The position numbers and the translations under genes were made by a program. From NCBI RefSeq assembly GCF_000002235.5, contig NW_022145611.1:9368242-9432241 (forward strand): a stretch of DNA of 64,000 bases, read 5' to 3'. The notes under the pieces were generated by a model, which was not told where the DNA came from, did not search any database, and saw only the letters and a program-made list of their open reading frames with translations. Below are positions 21,741-36,020 of the stretch, piece by piece. Each line of letters starts with the position of its first letter. The first letter of the stretch is position 1. Source of the DNA: Strongylocentrotus purpuratus. Taxonomy: Eukaryota; Echinodermata; Echinoidea; Camarodonta; Strongylocentrotidae.

Positions 21741-24700
21741 TATCACAATTTCGGGCCGAAATTAGAAGGGCCGGGGTGGTTCAGCATTTTGGAGGAAAAT
21801 ATATATTTTTTTTAATAGGCTAGTTTCCCCACAATGAATGTTACATACATGCCATTAGATGGATCCTGACCCCCATATCCTTTGGAAGGGGCGTAGGGCA
21901 AATATTGTAAAAATTTGAATTATCACATTTTTTGGGCCGAAATTAGAAGGTCGGGTTGGTTCAGCATTTTTGGAGGAAAATATATATTTTTTTTAAATAG
22001 GTTAGTTTCCCCACAATGAATGTCCATACATGCCATTAGATGGATCCTGACCCCCATATCCCTTTGAAAGGGGCGTAGGGGCAAAAATATTGTGATAATT
22101 TGAATAAACAACAATTTCAGGCCGAAATGGTAAGGGCCGGGGTGGTTCAGCATTTTGGAGGAAAATATTTTTTTTTTAATAGGTAGTTTTTCCCACAATG
22201 AATGTACATACATGCCATTAGATGGATCCTGACCCCCATATCCCTTTGAAAGGGGCGAAGGGCAAATATTGTAAAAATTTGAATTATCACAACTTTCGTG
22301 CCGAAATTGTAAGGGCCGGGGTGGTTCAGCATTTTGGAGGAATATTTTTTTTTTTTTAATAGGCTAGTTTCCCCACAATGAATGTACATACATGCCATTA
22401 GATGGATCCTGACCCCCATATCCCTTTGAAAGGGGCGTAGGGCAAATATTGTAAAATTTGAATTATCACAACTTTTCAGGCCGAAATTAGAAGGTCCCGG
22501 GGTGTTCAGCATTTTGGAGGAAAATATTTTTTTTTAATAGGTAGTTTCCCCACAATGAATGTCCATACATGCCATTAGATGGATCTGACCCCCATATCCC
22601 TTTGAAAGGGGCGTAGTGGCAAATATTGTAAAAATTGAATTATCACAACTTTCAGGCCGAAATTAGAAGGTCCGGGGGGTTCAGCATTTTGGAGGAAAAA
22701 TTTTTTTTTTTTAATAGGCTAGTTTCCCCACAATGAATGTACATACATGCCATTAGATGGATCCTGACCCCCATATCCCTTTGAAAGGGGCGTAGTGGCA
22801 AATATTGTAAAAATTGAATTATCACAAAACTTTCGGGCCAAAATTAGAAGTCCGGGGTGGTTCAGCATTTTGGAGGAAAATAATATTTTTTTTAATAGGT
22901 TAGTTTCCCCACAATGAATGTCCATACATGCCATTAGATGGATCCTGACCCCCATATCCCTTTGAAAGGGGCGTAGGGGCAAATATTGTGATAATTCGAA
23001 TATAATACACACAATTTCGGCCGAAATTAGTAAGGGCCGGGGTGGTTCAGCATTTTGGAGGAAAATATTTTTTTTTTTAATAGGCTAGTTTCCCCACAAT
23101 GAATGTACATACATGCCATTAGATGGATCCTGACCCCCATATCCCTTTGAAAGGGGCGTAGGGGCAAATATTGTGATAATTTGAATAACACCAAATTTCA
23201 GGCCGAAATGGTAAGGGCCGGGGTGGTTCAGCATTTTGGAGGAAATATATATTTTTTAATAGGCTAGTTTCCCCACAATGAATGTACATACATGCCATTA
23301 GATGGATCCTGACCCCCATATCCCTTTGAAAGGGGCGTAGGGGCAAATATTGTAAAATTTGAATTATCACAACTTTCGGCCGAAATTGTAAGGGCCGGGG
23401 TGGTTCAGCATTTTGGAGGAAAATATTTTTTTTTTTAATAGGCTAGTTTCCCCACAATGAATGTCCATACATGCCATTAGATGGATCTGACCCCCATATC
23501 CCTTTGAAAGGGGCGTAGGGCAAATATTGTAAAATTTGAATTATCACAACTTTTGGGCCGAAATGGAAGGTCCGGGTGGTTCAGCATTTGGAGGAGGAAA
23601 ATATATATTTTTTTTAATAGGTTAGTTTCCCCACAATGAATGTCCATACATGCCATTAGATGGATCTTGACCCCCATATCCCTTTGAAAGGGGCGTAGTG
23701 GCAAATATTGTAAAAATTTGAATTATCACAACTTTCGGCCGAAATTGTAAGGGCGGGGTGGTCAGCATTTTGGAGGAAAATATATATTTTTTTAATAGGT
23801 TAGTTTCCCCACAATGAATGTCCATACATGCCATTAGATGGATCCTGACCCCCATATCCCTTTGAAAGGGGCGTACGGGCAAATATTGTGATAATTTGAA
23901 TAAACACCAATTTCAGGCCGAAATGGTAAGGGCCGGGTGGTTCAGCATTTTGAGGAAAAATTAATATTTTTTTTGAATAGGCTAGTTTCCCCACAATGAA
24001 TGTACAAACATGCCATTAGATGGATCCTGACCCCCATATCCCTTTGAAAGGGGCGTAGGGGCAAATATTGTAAAAATTTGAATTATCACAATTTTGGGCC
24101 GAAATTAGAAGGTCCGGGGGGCTCAGCATTTGGAGGAAAATATATATTTTTTTTTAATAGGTTAGTTTCCCCACAATGAATGTCCATACATGCCATTAGA
24201 TGGATCCTGACCCCCATATCCCTTTGGAAGGGGCGTAGGGCAAATATTGTAAAAATTTGAATTATCACATTTTTGGGCCGAAATTAGAAGGTCCGGGGTG
24301 GTTCAGCATTTTGGAGGAAAAATATTTTTTTTTTAAATAGGTTAGTTTCCCCACAATGAATGTCCATACATGCCATTAGATGGATCCTGACCCCCATATC
24401 CCTTTGAAAGGGGCGTAGGGGCAAATATTGTGATAATTTGAATAACACCACTTTCAGGCCGAAATGGTAAGGGCCGGGGTGGTTCAGCATTTTGGAGGAA
24501 AATATTTTTTTTTTTTAATAGTAGGCTAGTTTCCCCACAATGAATGTACATACATGCCATTAGATGGATCCTGAACCCCATTCCTTTGAAAGGGGCGTAG
24601 GGGCAAATATTGTGATAATTTGAATAAACACCAATTTCAGGCCGAAATGTAAGGGCCGGGGTGGTTCAGCATTTTGGAGGAAAATATATTTTTTTAATAG

Positions 24701-27700
24701 GCTAGTTCCCACAATGAATGTACATACATGCCATTAGATGGATCCTGACCCCCATATCCCTTTGAAAGGGGCGTAGGGGCAAATATTGTAAAAATTTGAA
24801 TTATCACAACTTTCGGCTGAAATGTAAGGGCCGGGGTGGTTCAGCATTTTGGAGGAAAAATATTTTTTTTTTAATAGGCTAGTTTCCCCACAATGAATGT
24901 CCATACATGCCATTAGATGGATCCTGACCCCCATATCCCTTTGGAAAGGGCGTAGGGCAAATATTGTAAAAATTTGAATTATCACAACTTTTGGGCCGAA
25001 ATTAGAAGGTCCGGGGTGGTTCAGCATTTTGGAGGAAAATATTATTTTTTTTAAATAGGTTAGTTTCCCCACAATGAATGTAATACATGCCATTAGATGG
25101 ATCCTGACACCCATATCCCTTGAAAGGGGGCGTAGTGGCAAATATTGTAAAATTTGAATTATCCAACTTTCAGGCCGAAATTAGAAGGTCCGGGGTGGTT
25201 CAGCATTTTGGAGGAAAATATTTTTTTTTTTTAATAGGCTAGTTTCCCCACAATGAATGTACATACATGCCATTAGATGGATCCTGACCCCCATATCCCT
25301 TTGAAGGGGGTAGTGGGCAAATATTGTAAAAATTTGAATTATCACAACTTTCGGGCCAAAATTAGAAGGTCCGGGGTGGTTCAGCATTTTGGAGGAAAAT
25401 ATTTTTTTTTTTAATAGGTTAGTTTCCCACAATGAATGTCCATACATGCCATTAGATGGATCCTGACCCCCATATCCCTTTGAAAGGGGCGTAGGGGCAA
25501 ATATTGTGATAATTTGAATAAAACACCAATTTCAGGCCGAAATGGTAAGGGCCGGGGGTTTCAGCATTTTGGAGGAAAATATTATATTCTTTGAATAGGC
25601 TAGTTTCCCCACAATGAATGTACATACATGCCATTAGATGGATCCTGACCCCCATATCCCTTTGGAAGGGGCGTAGGGCAAATATTGTAAAAATTTGAAT
25701 TATCACAACTTTTGGGCCGAAAATTAGAAGGTCCGGGGTGGTTCAGCATTTTGCAGGAAAATATATATTTTTTTTAAATAGGTTAGTTTCCCCACAATGA
25801 ATGTCCATACATGCCATTAGATGGATCCTGACCCCCATATCCCTTTGGAAGGGGCGTAGGGCAAATATTGTAAAAATTTGAATTATCACATTTTTTGGGC
25901 CGAAATTAGAAGGTCCGGGGTGGTTCAGCATTTTGGAGGAAAATATATTTTTTTTTAAATAGGTTAGTTTCCCCACAATGAATGTCCATACATGCCATTA
26001 GATGGATCCTGACCCCCATATCCCTTTGAAAGGGCGTAGGGGCAAATATTGTGATAATTTGAATAAACACCAATTTTCAGGCCGAAATGGTAAGGGCCGG
26101 GGTGGTTCAGCATTTTGGAGGAAAATATTTTTTTTTTTTAATAGGCTAGTTTCCCCACAATGAATGTACATACATGCCATTAGATGGATCCTGACCCCCA
26201 TATCCCTTTGAAAGGGCGTAGGGGCAAATATTGTGATAATTTGAATAAACACCATTTCAGGCCGAAATGGTAAGGGCCGGGGTGGTTCAGCATTTTGGAG
26301 GAAAATATATTTTTTTTTTTATAGGCTAGTTTCCCCACAATGAATGTACATACATGCCATTAGATGGATCCTGACCCCATATCCCTTTGAAAGGGGCGTA
26401 GGGGCAAATATTGTAAAAATTTGAATTATCACAACTTTCGGCTGAAATTGTAAGGGCCGGGGTGGTTCAGCATTTTGGAGGAAATATTTTTTTTTTTTAA
26501 TAGGCTAGTTTCCCCACAATGAATGTCCATACATGCCATTAGATGGATCCTGACCCCATATCCCTTTGGAAGGGGCGTAGGGCAAATATTGTAAAAATTT
26601 GAATTATCACAACTTTCAGGCGAAATTGTAAGGGCCGGGGTGGTTCAGCATTTTGGAGGAAAATATATATTTTTTTTAATAGGTTAGTTTCCCCACAATG
26701 AATGTCCATACATGCCATTAGATGGATCCTGACCCCCCATATCCCTTTGAAAGGGGCGTACGGGCAAATATTGTGATAATTTGAATAAACACAATTTCAG
26801 GCCGAAATGGTAAGGGCCGGGGTGGTTCAGCATTTTGGAGGAGGAAATATAATATTTTTTGAATAGGCTAGTTTCCCCACAATGAATGTACAAACATGCC
26901 ATTAGATGGATCCTGACCCCCATATCCCTTTGAAAGGGCGTAGGGGCAAATATTGTAAAAATTTGAATTATCACAATTTTCGGGCCGAATTATAAGGTCC
27001 GGGGTGGCTTCAGCATTTTGGAGGAAAATATATATTTTTTTAATAGGTTAGTTTCCCCACAATGAATGTCCATACATGCCATTAGATGGATCCTGACCCC
27101 CATATCCCTTTGGAAGGGGCGTAGGGCAAATATTGTAAAAATTTGAATTATCACAACTTTTGGGCCGAAATTAGAAGGTCCGGGGTGGTTCAGCATTTGG
27201 AGGAAAATATATATTTTTTTTTAAATAGGTTAGTTTCCCCACAATGAATGTACATACATGCCATTAGATGGATCCTGACCCCCATATCCCTTTGAAAGGG
27301 GCGTAGTGGCAAATATTGTAAAAATTTGAATTATCACAACTTTCAGGCCAAAATTAGAAGGTCCGGGGTGGTTCAGCATTTGGAGGAAAATATTTTTTTT
27401 TTTTTAATAGGCTAGTTTCCCCACAATGAATGTACATACATGCCATTAGATGGATCTTGACCCCGATATCCCTTTGAAAGGGGCGTAGTGGCAAATATTG
27501 TGATAATTTGAATAAACACCAATTTCAGGCCAAAATTGTAAGGCCGGGGTGGTTCAGCATTTTGGAGGAAAATATATTTTTTTTTAATAGGCTAGTTTCC
27601 CCACAATGAATGTACATACATGCCATTAGATGGATCCTGACCCCCATATCCCTTTGAAAGGGGCGTAGGGGCAAATAATGTACAAATTTGAATTATCACA

Positions 27701-30345
27701 ACTTTCGGGCCGAAATTAGAAGGTCCGGGGTGGCTCAGCATTTTGGAGGAAAATATATATTTTTTTTAATAGGTTAGTTTCCCCACAATGAATGTCAATA
27801 CATGCCATTAGATGGATCTTGACCTGATATCCCTTTGAAAGGGGCGTAGGGGCAAATATTGTGATAATTTGAATAAACACCAATTTCAGGCCGAAATGGT
27901 AAGGGCCGGGTGGTTCAGCATTTTGGAGGAAAATATATATTTTTTTTAATAGGTTAGTTTCCCCACAATGAATGTCCATACATGCCATTAGATGGATCTT
28001 GACCCCCATATCCCTTTGAAAGGGGCGTAGTGGCAAATATTGTAAAATTTGAATTATCACAACTTTCGGCCGAAATTGTAAGGGCCGGGTGGTTCAGCAT
28101 TTGGAGGAAATATATATTTTTTTTAATAGGTTAGTTTCCCCACAATGAATGTCCATACATGCCATTAGATGGATCCTGACCCCCCATATCCCTTTGAAAG
28201 GGGCGTACGGGCAAATATTGTGATAATTTGAATAAACACACCAATTTCAGGCCGAAATGGTAAGGGCCGGGGTGGTTCAGCATTTTCGAGGAAAATAATA
28301 TTTTTTGAATAGGCTAGTTTCCCCACAATGAATGTACAAACATGCCATTAGATGGATCCTGACCCCCATATCCCTTTGAAAGGGCGTAGGGGCAAATATT
28401 GTAAAAATTTGAATTATCACAATTTCGGGCCGAAATTAGAAGGTCCGGGGTGGCTCAGCATTTTGGAGGAAAATATATATTTTTTTTTAATAGGTTAGTT
28501 TCCCCACAATGAATGTCCATACATGCCATTAGATGGATCCTGACCCCCATATCCCTTTGGAAGGGGCGTAGGGCAAATATTGTAAAAATTTGAATTATCA
28601 CATTTTTTGGGCCGAAATTAGAAGGTCCGGGGTGGTTCAGCATTTTGGAGGAAATATATATTTTTTTTTAATAGGTTAGTTTTCCCCACAATGAATGTCC
28701 ATACATGCCATTAGATGGATCCTGACCCCCATATCCCTTTGAAAGGGGCGTAGGGGCAAATATTGTGATAATTTGAATAACACCAATTTCAGGCCGAAAT
28801 GGTAAGGGCCGGGGTGGTTCAGCATTTGGAGGAAAATATTTTTTTTTTTTAATAGGCTAGTTTCCCCACAATGAATGTACATACATGCCATTAGATGGAT
28901 CCTGACCCCCATATCCCTTTGAAAGGGGCGTAGGGGCAAATATTGTAAAAATTTGAATATCACAACTTTCGTGCTGAAATTGTAAGGGCCGGGGTGGTTC
29001 AGCATTTTGGAGGAAAATATTTTTTTTTTTAATAGGCTAGTTTCCCCACAATGAATGTACATACATGCCATTAGATGGATCCTGACCCCCATATCCCTTT
29101 GAAAGGGGCGAAGGGGCAAATATTGTAAAAATTTTGAATTATCACAACTTTCGTGCCGAAATTGTAAGGGCCGGGTGGTTCAGCATTTTGGAGGAAAATA
29201 TTTTTTTTTTTAATAGGCTAGTTTCCCCACACATGAATGTCCATACATGCCATTAGATGGATCCTGACCCCCATATCCCTTTGGAAGGGGCGTAGGGCAA
29301 ATATTGTAAAAATTTTGAATTATCACAACTTTTTGGCCGAAATTAGAAGGTCCGGGTGGTTCAGCATTTTGGAGGAAAATATATATTTTTTTTAATAGGT
29401 TAGTTTCCCCACAATGAATGTCCATACATGCCATTAGATGGATCCTGACCCCCATATCCCTTTGAAGGGGGCGTAGTGGCAAATATTGTAAAATTTGAAT
29501 TATCACAACTTTCAGGCCAAAATAGAAGGTCCGGGGTGGTTCAGCATTTTGGAGAAAATATTTTTTTTTTTTTAATAGGCTAGTTTCCCCACAATGAATG
29601 TACATACATGCCATTAGATGGATCCTGACCCCCATATCCCTTTGAAAGGGCGTAGGGGCAAATATTGTAAAAATTTGAATTATCACAACTTTCGGGCCAA
29701 ATTAGAAGGTCCGGGGTGGTTCAGCATTTTGGAGGAAAATATTTTTTTTTTTTTAATAGGTTAGTTTCCCCACAATGAATGTCCATACATGCCATTAGAT
29801 GGATCCTGACCCCCATATCCCTTTGAAAGGGGCGTAGGGGCAAATATTGTGATAATTTGAATAAACCCAATTTCAGGCCGAAATGGTAAGGGCCGGGGTG
29901 GTTCAGCATTTTGGAGGAAATATTATTTTTTTTTGATAGGCTAGTTTCCCCACAATGAATGTACATACATGCCATTAGATGGATCCTGACCCCCATATCC
30001 CTTTGGAAGGGCGTAGGGCAATATTGTAATAATTTGAATAACACCACTTTCAGGCCGAAATTGAAGGCCGGGGTGGTTTCAGCATTTTGGAGGAAAATAT
30101 ATATTTTTTTTAATAGGTTAGTTTCCCCACAATGAATGTCCATACATGCCATTAGATGGATCTTGACCCCCATATCCCTTTGAAAGGGGCGTAGGGCAAA
30201 TATTGTAAAAATTTGAATTATCACAAACTTTGGGCCGAAATTAGAAGGTCCGGGGTGGTTCAGCATTTTGGAGGAAAATATATATTTTTTTTTAAATAGG
30301 TTAGTTTCCCCACAATGAATGTCCATACATGCCATTAGATGGATC
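21740..30345 (+). repeat. Indel-rich stretch of subfamily I next to the gap
   Basis: From about 21.7 kb the units are the same subfamily but carry many one- or two-base losses and gains, many in homopolymers: CCGGGGGGTTC near 22673, ATCACAAAACTTT near 22821, AATATAATACACACAATTTCGG near 22998, GGAGGAGGAAAAT near 23590. Before 21.7 kb such changes are rare. The pattern, ending at an N gap, fits low-coverage or unpolished long-read consensus better than biology. Confidence 0.7.
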
Positions 30346-30845
30346 NNNNNNNNNNNNNNNNNNNNNNNNNNNNNNNNNNNNNNNNNNNNNNNNNNNNNNN
30401 NNNNNNNNNNNNNNNNNNNNNNNNNNNNNNNNNNNNNNNNNNNNNNNNNNNNNNNNNNNNNNNNNNNNNNNNNNNNNNNNNNNNNNNNNNNNNNNNNNNN
30501 NNNNNNNNNNNNNNNNNNNNNNNNNNNNNNNNNNNNNNNNNNNNNNNNNNNNNNNNNNNNNNNNNNNNNNNNNNNNNNNNNNNNNNNNNNNNNNNNNNNN
30601 NNNNNNNNNNNNNNNNNNNNNNNNNNNNNNNNNNNNNNNNNNNNNNNNNNNNNNNNNNNNNNNNNNNNNNNNNNNNNNNNNNNNNNNNNNNNNNNNNNNN
30701 NNNNNNNNNNNNNNNNNNNNNNNNNNNNNNNNNNNNNNNNNNNNNNNNNNNNNNNNNNNNNNNNNNNNNNNNNNNNNNNNNNNNNNNNNNNNNNNNNNNN
30801 NNNNNNNNNNNNNNNNNNNNNNNNNNNNNNNNNNNNNNNNNNNNN
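30346..30845. other. Assembly gap, exactly 500 N
   Basis: A run of exactly 500 N inside the array. The round length suggests a placeholder of unknown true size. The satellite reads in the same orientation on both sides, but the subfamily changes across it. Confidence 0.99.
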
Positions 30846-31185
30846 CAATGAATGTACATACATGCCATTAGATGGATCCTGACCCCATATCCCTTTGAAA
30901 GGGGCGTAGTGGCAAATTTGAAAAATTTGAGTTATCACAACTTTCGGGCCGAAATGGTAAGGGCCGGGGTGGTTCAGCATTTTGGAGGAAAATATATTTT
31001 TTTTTTTAATTGGCTAGTTTCCCCATAATGAATGTACATACATCCATGAGATGGATCCTGACCCTATATCCCTTTGAAGGGGCGTAGTGGCAAATATTGT
31101 AAAAATTGAATTATCACAACTTTCGGGCCGAAATGGTTAGGTGGTTCAGCATTTTGGAGGAAAATATTTATTTTTTTTAATTGGC

Positions 31186-34100
31186 TAGTTTCCCCACAAT
31201 GCCATTATATGGATCCTGACCCCCATATCCCTTGAAAGGGGCGTAGTGGCAAATATTGAAAAATTTGAGTTATCACAACTTTCGGGCCGAAATGGTAAGG
31301 GCCGGGTGGTTCAGCATTTTGGAGGGAAATTTATTTTTTTTATTGGCTAGTTTCCCCACAATGAATGTATATACATGCCATTAGATGGATCCTGACCCCC
31401 ATATCCCTTTGAAAGGGGCGTAGTGGCAAATATTGTAAAAATTTGAATTATCACAACTTTTCGGGCCAAAGTTGTAAGGGCCGGGGTGGTTCAGCATTTT
31501 GGAGGAAAATATATATTTTTTTTTAATTGGCTAGTTTCCCCATAATGAATGTACATACATCCGATTAGATGGATCCTGACCCCCACATCCCTTTGAAGGG
31601 GCGTAGTGGCAAATATTGAAAAATTTGAGTTATCACAACTTTCGGGCCGAAATGTAAGGGCCGGGGTGGTTCAGCATTTTGGAGGAAAATATATTTTTTT
31701 AATAGGCTAGTTTCCCCACAATGAATGTATATACATGCCATTAGATGGATCCTGACCCCCATATCCCTTTGACAAGGGGGGTAGGGGCAAATATTGTAAA
31801 AATTTGAATTATCACAACTTTTCGGGCCGAAATTGTAAGGGCCGGGGTGGTTCAGCATTTTGGAGGAAATATATATTTTTTTTAATTGGCTAGTTTCCCC
31901 ATAATGAATGTACATACATCCGATGAGATGGATCCTGAACCCTATATCCCTTTGAAAGGGGCGTAGTGGCAAATATTGAAAAATTTGAATTATCACAACT
32001 TTCGGGGCCGAAATGGTAAGGGCCGGGGTGGTTCAGCATTTTGGAGGAAAATATTTTTTTTTTTTTATAGGCTAGTTTCCCCATATGAATGTACATACAT
32101 GCCATTAGATGGATCCTGACCCCCACATCCCTTTGAAAGGGGCGTAGTGGCAAATATTGAAAAATTTGAGTTATCACAACTTTCGGGCCGAAATGGTAAG
32201 GGCCGGGGTGGTTCAGCATTTTGGAGGAAAATATTATTTTTTTTTAATTGGCTAGTTTCCCCATAATGAATGTACATACATGAATTAGATGGATCCTGAC
32301 CCCCATATCCTTTGAAAGGGCGTTGTGGCAAATATTGAAAAATTTGAATTATCACAACTTTTCGGGCCGAAATTGTAAGGGCCGGGGTGGTTCAGCATTT
32401 TGGAGGAAAATATTATTTTTTTTTAATTGGCTAGTTTCCCCATAATGAATGTACATACATCCATTAGATGGATCCTGACCCCCTATATCCCTTTGAAAGG
32501 GGCGTAGTGGCAAATATTGAAAAATTTGAATTATCACAACTTTCGGGCCGAAATGGTAAGGGCCGGGGTGGTTCAGCATTTTGGAGGAAAATATTATTTT
32601 TTTTTAATTGGCTAGTTTCCCCATAATGAATGTACATACATGCTTAGATGGATCCTGACCCCCATATCCCTTTGAAAGGGCGTAGTGGCAAATATTGTAA
32701 AATTTGAATTATCACAACTTTTCGGGCCGAAGTTGTAAGGGCCGGGGTGGTTCAGCATTTTGGAGGAAAATATTTTTTTTTTTTTAATTGGCTAGTTTCC
32801 CCATAATGAATGTACATACATCCGATGAGATGGATCCTGAACCCTATATCCCTTTGAAAAGGGCGTAGTGGCAAATATTGAAAAATTTGAATTATCACAA
32901 CTTTCGGGCCGAAATGGTAAGGGCCGGGGTGGTTCAGCATTTTGGAGGAAAATATTTTTTTTTTTTATTGGCTAGTTTCCCCAATGAATGTACATACATG
33001 CCATTAGATGGATCCTGACCCCCATATCCCTTTGAAAGGGGCGTAGTGGCAAATATTGAAAAATTTGAGTTATCACAACTTTCGGGCCGAAATGGTAAGG
33101 GCCGGGGTGGTTCAGCATTTTGGAGGAAAATATTATTTTTTTTTAATTGGCTAGTTTCCCCATAATGAATGTACATACATCCGATTAGATGGATCCTGAC
33201 CCTATATCCCTTTGAAAGGGGCGTAGTGGCAAATATTGTAAAAATTTGAATTATCACAACTTTCGGGCCGAAAAGGGCCGGGTGGTTCAGCATTTTGGAG
33301 GAAATATTATTTTTTTTTAATTGGCTAGTTTCCCCACAATGAATGTACATACATGCCATTAGATGGATCCTGACCCCCACATCCCTTGAAAGGGGCGTAG
33401 TGGCAAATATTGAAAAAATTTGAGTTATCACAACTTTCGGGCCGAAATGGTAAGGGCCGGGGTGGTTCAGCATTTTGGAGGAAAAATTATTTTTTTTAAT
33501 TGGCTAGTTTCCCCACATGAATGTATATACATGCCATTAGATGGATCCTGACCCCCACATCCCTTGAAAGGGGCGTAGTGGCAAATATTGAAAAATTTGA
33601 GTTATCACAACTTTCGGGCCGAAATGTTAAGGGCCGGGGTGGTTCAGCATTTTGGAGGAAAATATTATTTTTTTTAATTGGCTAGTTTCCCCACAATGAA
33701 TGTATATACATGCCATTAGATGGATCCTGACCCCCATATCCCTTTGACAGGGGGGTAGGGGCAAATATTGTAAAATTTGAATTATCACAACTTTTCGGGC
33801 CGAAATGGTAAGGGCCGGGGTGGTTCAGCATTTTGGAGGAAAATATTTATTTTTTTTATTGGCTAGTTTCCCCAATGAATGTACATACATGCCATTAGAT
33901 GGATCCTGACCCCCATATCCCTTTGAAAGGGGCGTAGTGGCAAATATTGAAAAATTTGAATTATCACAACTTTCGGGCCGAAAGTTGTAAGGGCCGGGGT
34001 GGTTCAGCATTTTGGAGGAAAATATTATTTTTTTTTAATTGGCTAGTTTCCCCATAATGAATGTACATACATGCCTTAGATGGATCCTGACCCCATATCC

Positions 34101-36020
34101 CTTTGAAAGGGGCGTAGTGGCAAATATTGAAAAATTTGAATTATCACAACTTTCGGGCCGAAATGGTAAGGGCCGGGGTGGTTCAGCATTTTGGAGGAAA
34201 ATATTATTTTTTTTTTAATTGGCTAGTTTCCCCATAATGAATGTACATACATGAATTAGATGGATCCTGACCCCCATATCCCTTTGAAAGGGCGTAGTGG
34301 CAAATATTGTAAAATTTGAATTATCACAACTTTCGGGCCGAAATTGTAAGGGCCGGGGTGGTTCAGCATTTTGGAGGAAAATATTATTTTTTTTAATTGG
34401 CTAGTTTCCCCATAATGAATGTACATACATCCATTAGATGGATCCTGACCCCCTATATCCTTTGAAAGGGCGTAGTGGCAAATATTGAAAAATTTGAATT
34501 ATCACAACTTTCGGGCCGAAATGGTAAGGGCCGGGGTGGTTCAGCATTTTGGAGGAAAATATTATTTTTTTTTAATTGGCTAGTTTCCCCATAATGAATG
34601 TACATACATGCCATTAGATGGATCCTGACCCCCATATCCCTTTGAAAGGGGCGTAGTGGCAAATATTGAAAAATTTGAGTTATCACAACTTTCGGGCCGA
34701 AATGGTAAGGGCCGGGGTGGTTCAGCATTTTGGAGGAAAATATTATTTTTTTTTAATTGGCTAGTTTCCCCATAATGAATGTACATACATCCGATGAGAT
34801 GGATCCTGACCCTATATCCCTTTGAAAGGGGCGTAGTGGCAAATATTGAAAAATTTGAATTATCACAACTTTCGGGCCGAAATGGTAAGGTGGTTCAGCA
34901 TTTTGGAGGAAAATATTTTTTTTTTTAATTGGCTAGTTTCCCCCAATGAATGTACATACATGCCATTAGATGGATCCTGACCCCCACATCCCTTTGAAAA
35001 GGGGCGTAGTGGCAAATATTGAAAAATTTGAATTATCACAACTTTCGGGCCGAAATGTAAGGGCCGGGGTGGTTCAGCATTTTGGAGGAAAAATTATATT
35101 TTTTTAATTGGCTAGTTTCCCCACAATGAATGTACATACATGCCATTAGATGGATCCTGACCCCCATATCCCTTTGAAGGGGCGTAGTGGCAAATATTGT
35201 AAAATTTGAGTTATCACAACTTTCGGGCCGAAATTGTAAGGGCCGGGGTGGTTCAGCATTTTGGAGGAAAATTTTTTTTTTTTAATTGGCTAGTTTCCCC
35301 ATAATGAATGTACATACATCCATTAGATGGATCCTGACCCCTATATCCCTTTGAAAGGGGCGTAGTGGCAAATATTGAAAAATTTGAATTATCACAACTT
35401 TCGGGCCGAAATGGTAAGGGCCGGGGTGGTTCAGCATTTTGGAGGAAAATATTATTTTTTTTTTAATTGGCTAGTTTCCCCATAATGAATGTACATACAT
35501 CCATTAGATGGATCCTGACCCATATCCCTTTGAAAGGGGCGTAGTGGCAAATATTGTAAAAATTTGAATTATCACAACTTTCGGGCCGAAATGGTTGGTG
35601 GTTCAGCATTTTGGAGGAAAATATTATTTTTTTTTTAATTGGCTAGTTTCCCCCACAATGTACATTATTAGATGGATCCTGACCCCCATATCCCTTTGAA
35701 AGGGGCGTAGTGGCAAATATTGAAAAATTTGAGTTATCACAACTTTCGGGCCGAAATGGTAAGGGCCGGGGTGGTTCAGCATTTTGGAGGAAAATTATAT
35801 TTTTTTTTAATTGGCTAGTTTCCCCACAATGAATGTATATACATGCCATTAGATGGATCCTGACCCCCATATCCCTTTGAAAGGGGGGTAGGGCAAATAT
35901 TGTAAAATTTGAATTATCACAACTTCGGGCCGAAATGGTAAGGGGGGTTCAGCATTTTGGAGGAAAATAATTATTTTTTTTTAATTGGCTAGTTTCCCCC
36001 ACAATGCCATTAGATGGATC
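31186..36020 (+). repeat. Internally shortened monomers in subfamily II
   Basis: A few units lack defined pieces. Near 31195 and 36000 the GAATGTACATACAT part between CACAAT and GCCATTA is missing. Near 35652 a related shortening leaves ACAATGTACATTATTAG. Near 31133, 34890 and 35590 the GGGCCGGG part is missing, so GGTAAGG or similar runs straight into TGGTTCAGC. The last type recurs near 37900, 38790 and 40050, so these shortened units have been copied along with their neighbours. Confidence 0.65.

Larger units (their letters stand above)
5102..30345 (+). repeat. Satellite array, subfamily I, about 139 head-to-tail monomers of 182 bp
   Basis: The landmark 'ATGAATGT' falls at 5131, 5313 and 5495, giving a period of 182, and the same unit recurs to the gap. 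In order, a unit holds: CACAATGAATGT, CATGCCATTAGATGGATC(C/T)TGACC, the dyad CCCTTTGAAAGGG, GGCAAATATTG, a variable AT block, GGCCGAAAT, GGGCCGGGGTGGTTCAGC, ATTTTGGAGGAAAATAT, then 7-12 T and AATAGG(C/T)TAGTTTCCC. Every unit I looked at has the same orientation. No other sequence interrupts the array. The left edge starts inside a T run directly after the transposon. Monomer length and homogeneity resemble centromeric or pericentromeric satellites, but location is not shown by the sequence. Confidence 0.97.

Noticed and set aside
29721-30980. Open frames of 170-419 codons spanning the gap
   Set aside because: They are open only because 500 N cannot contain a stop; the flanks are satellite.
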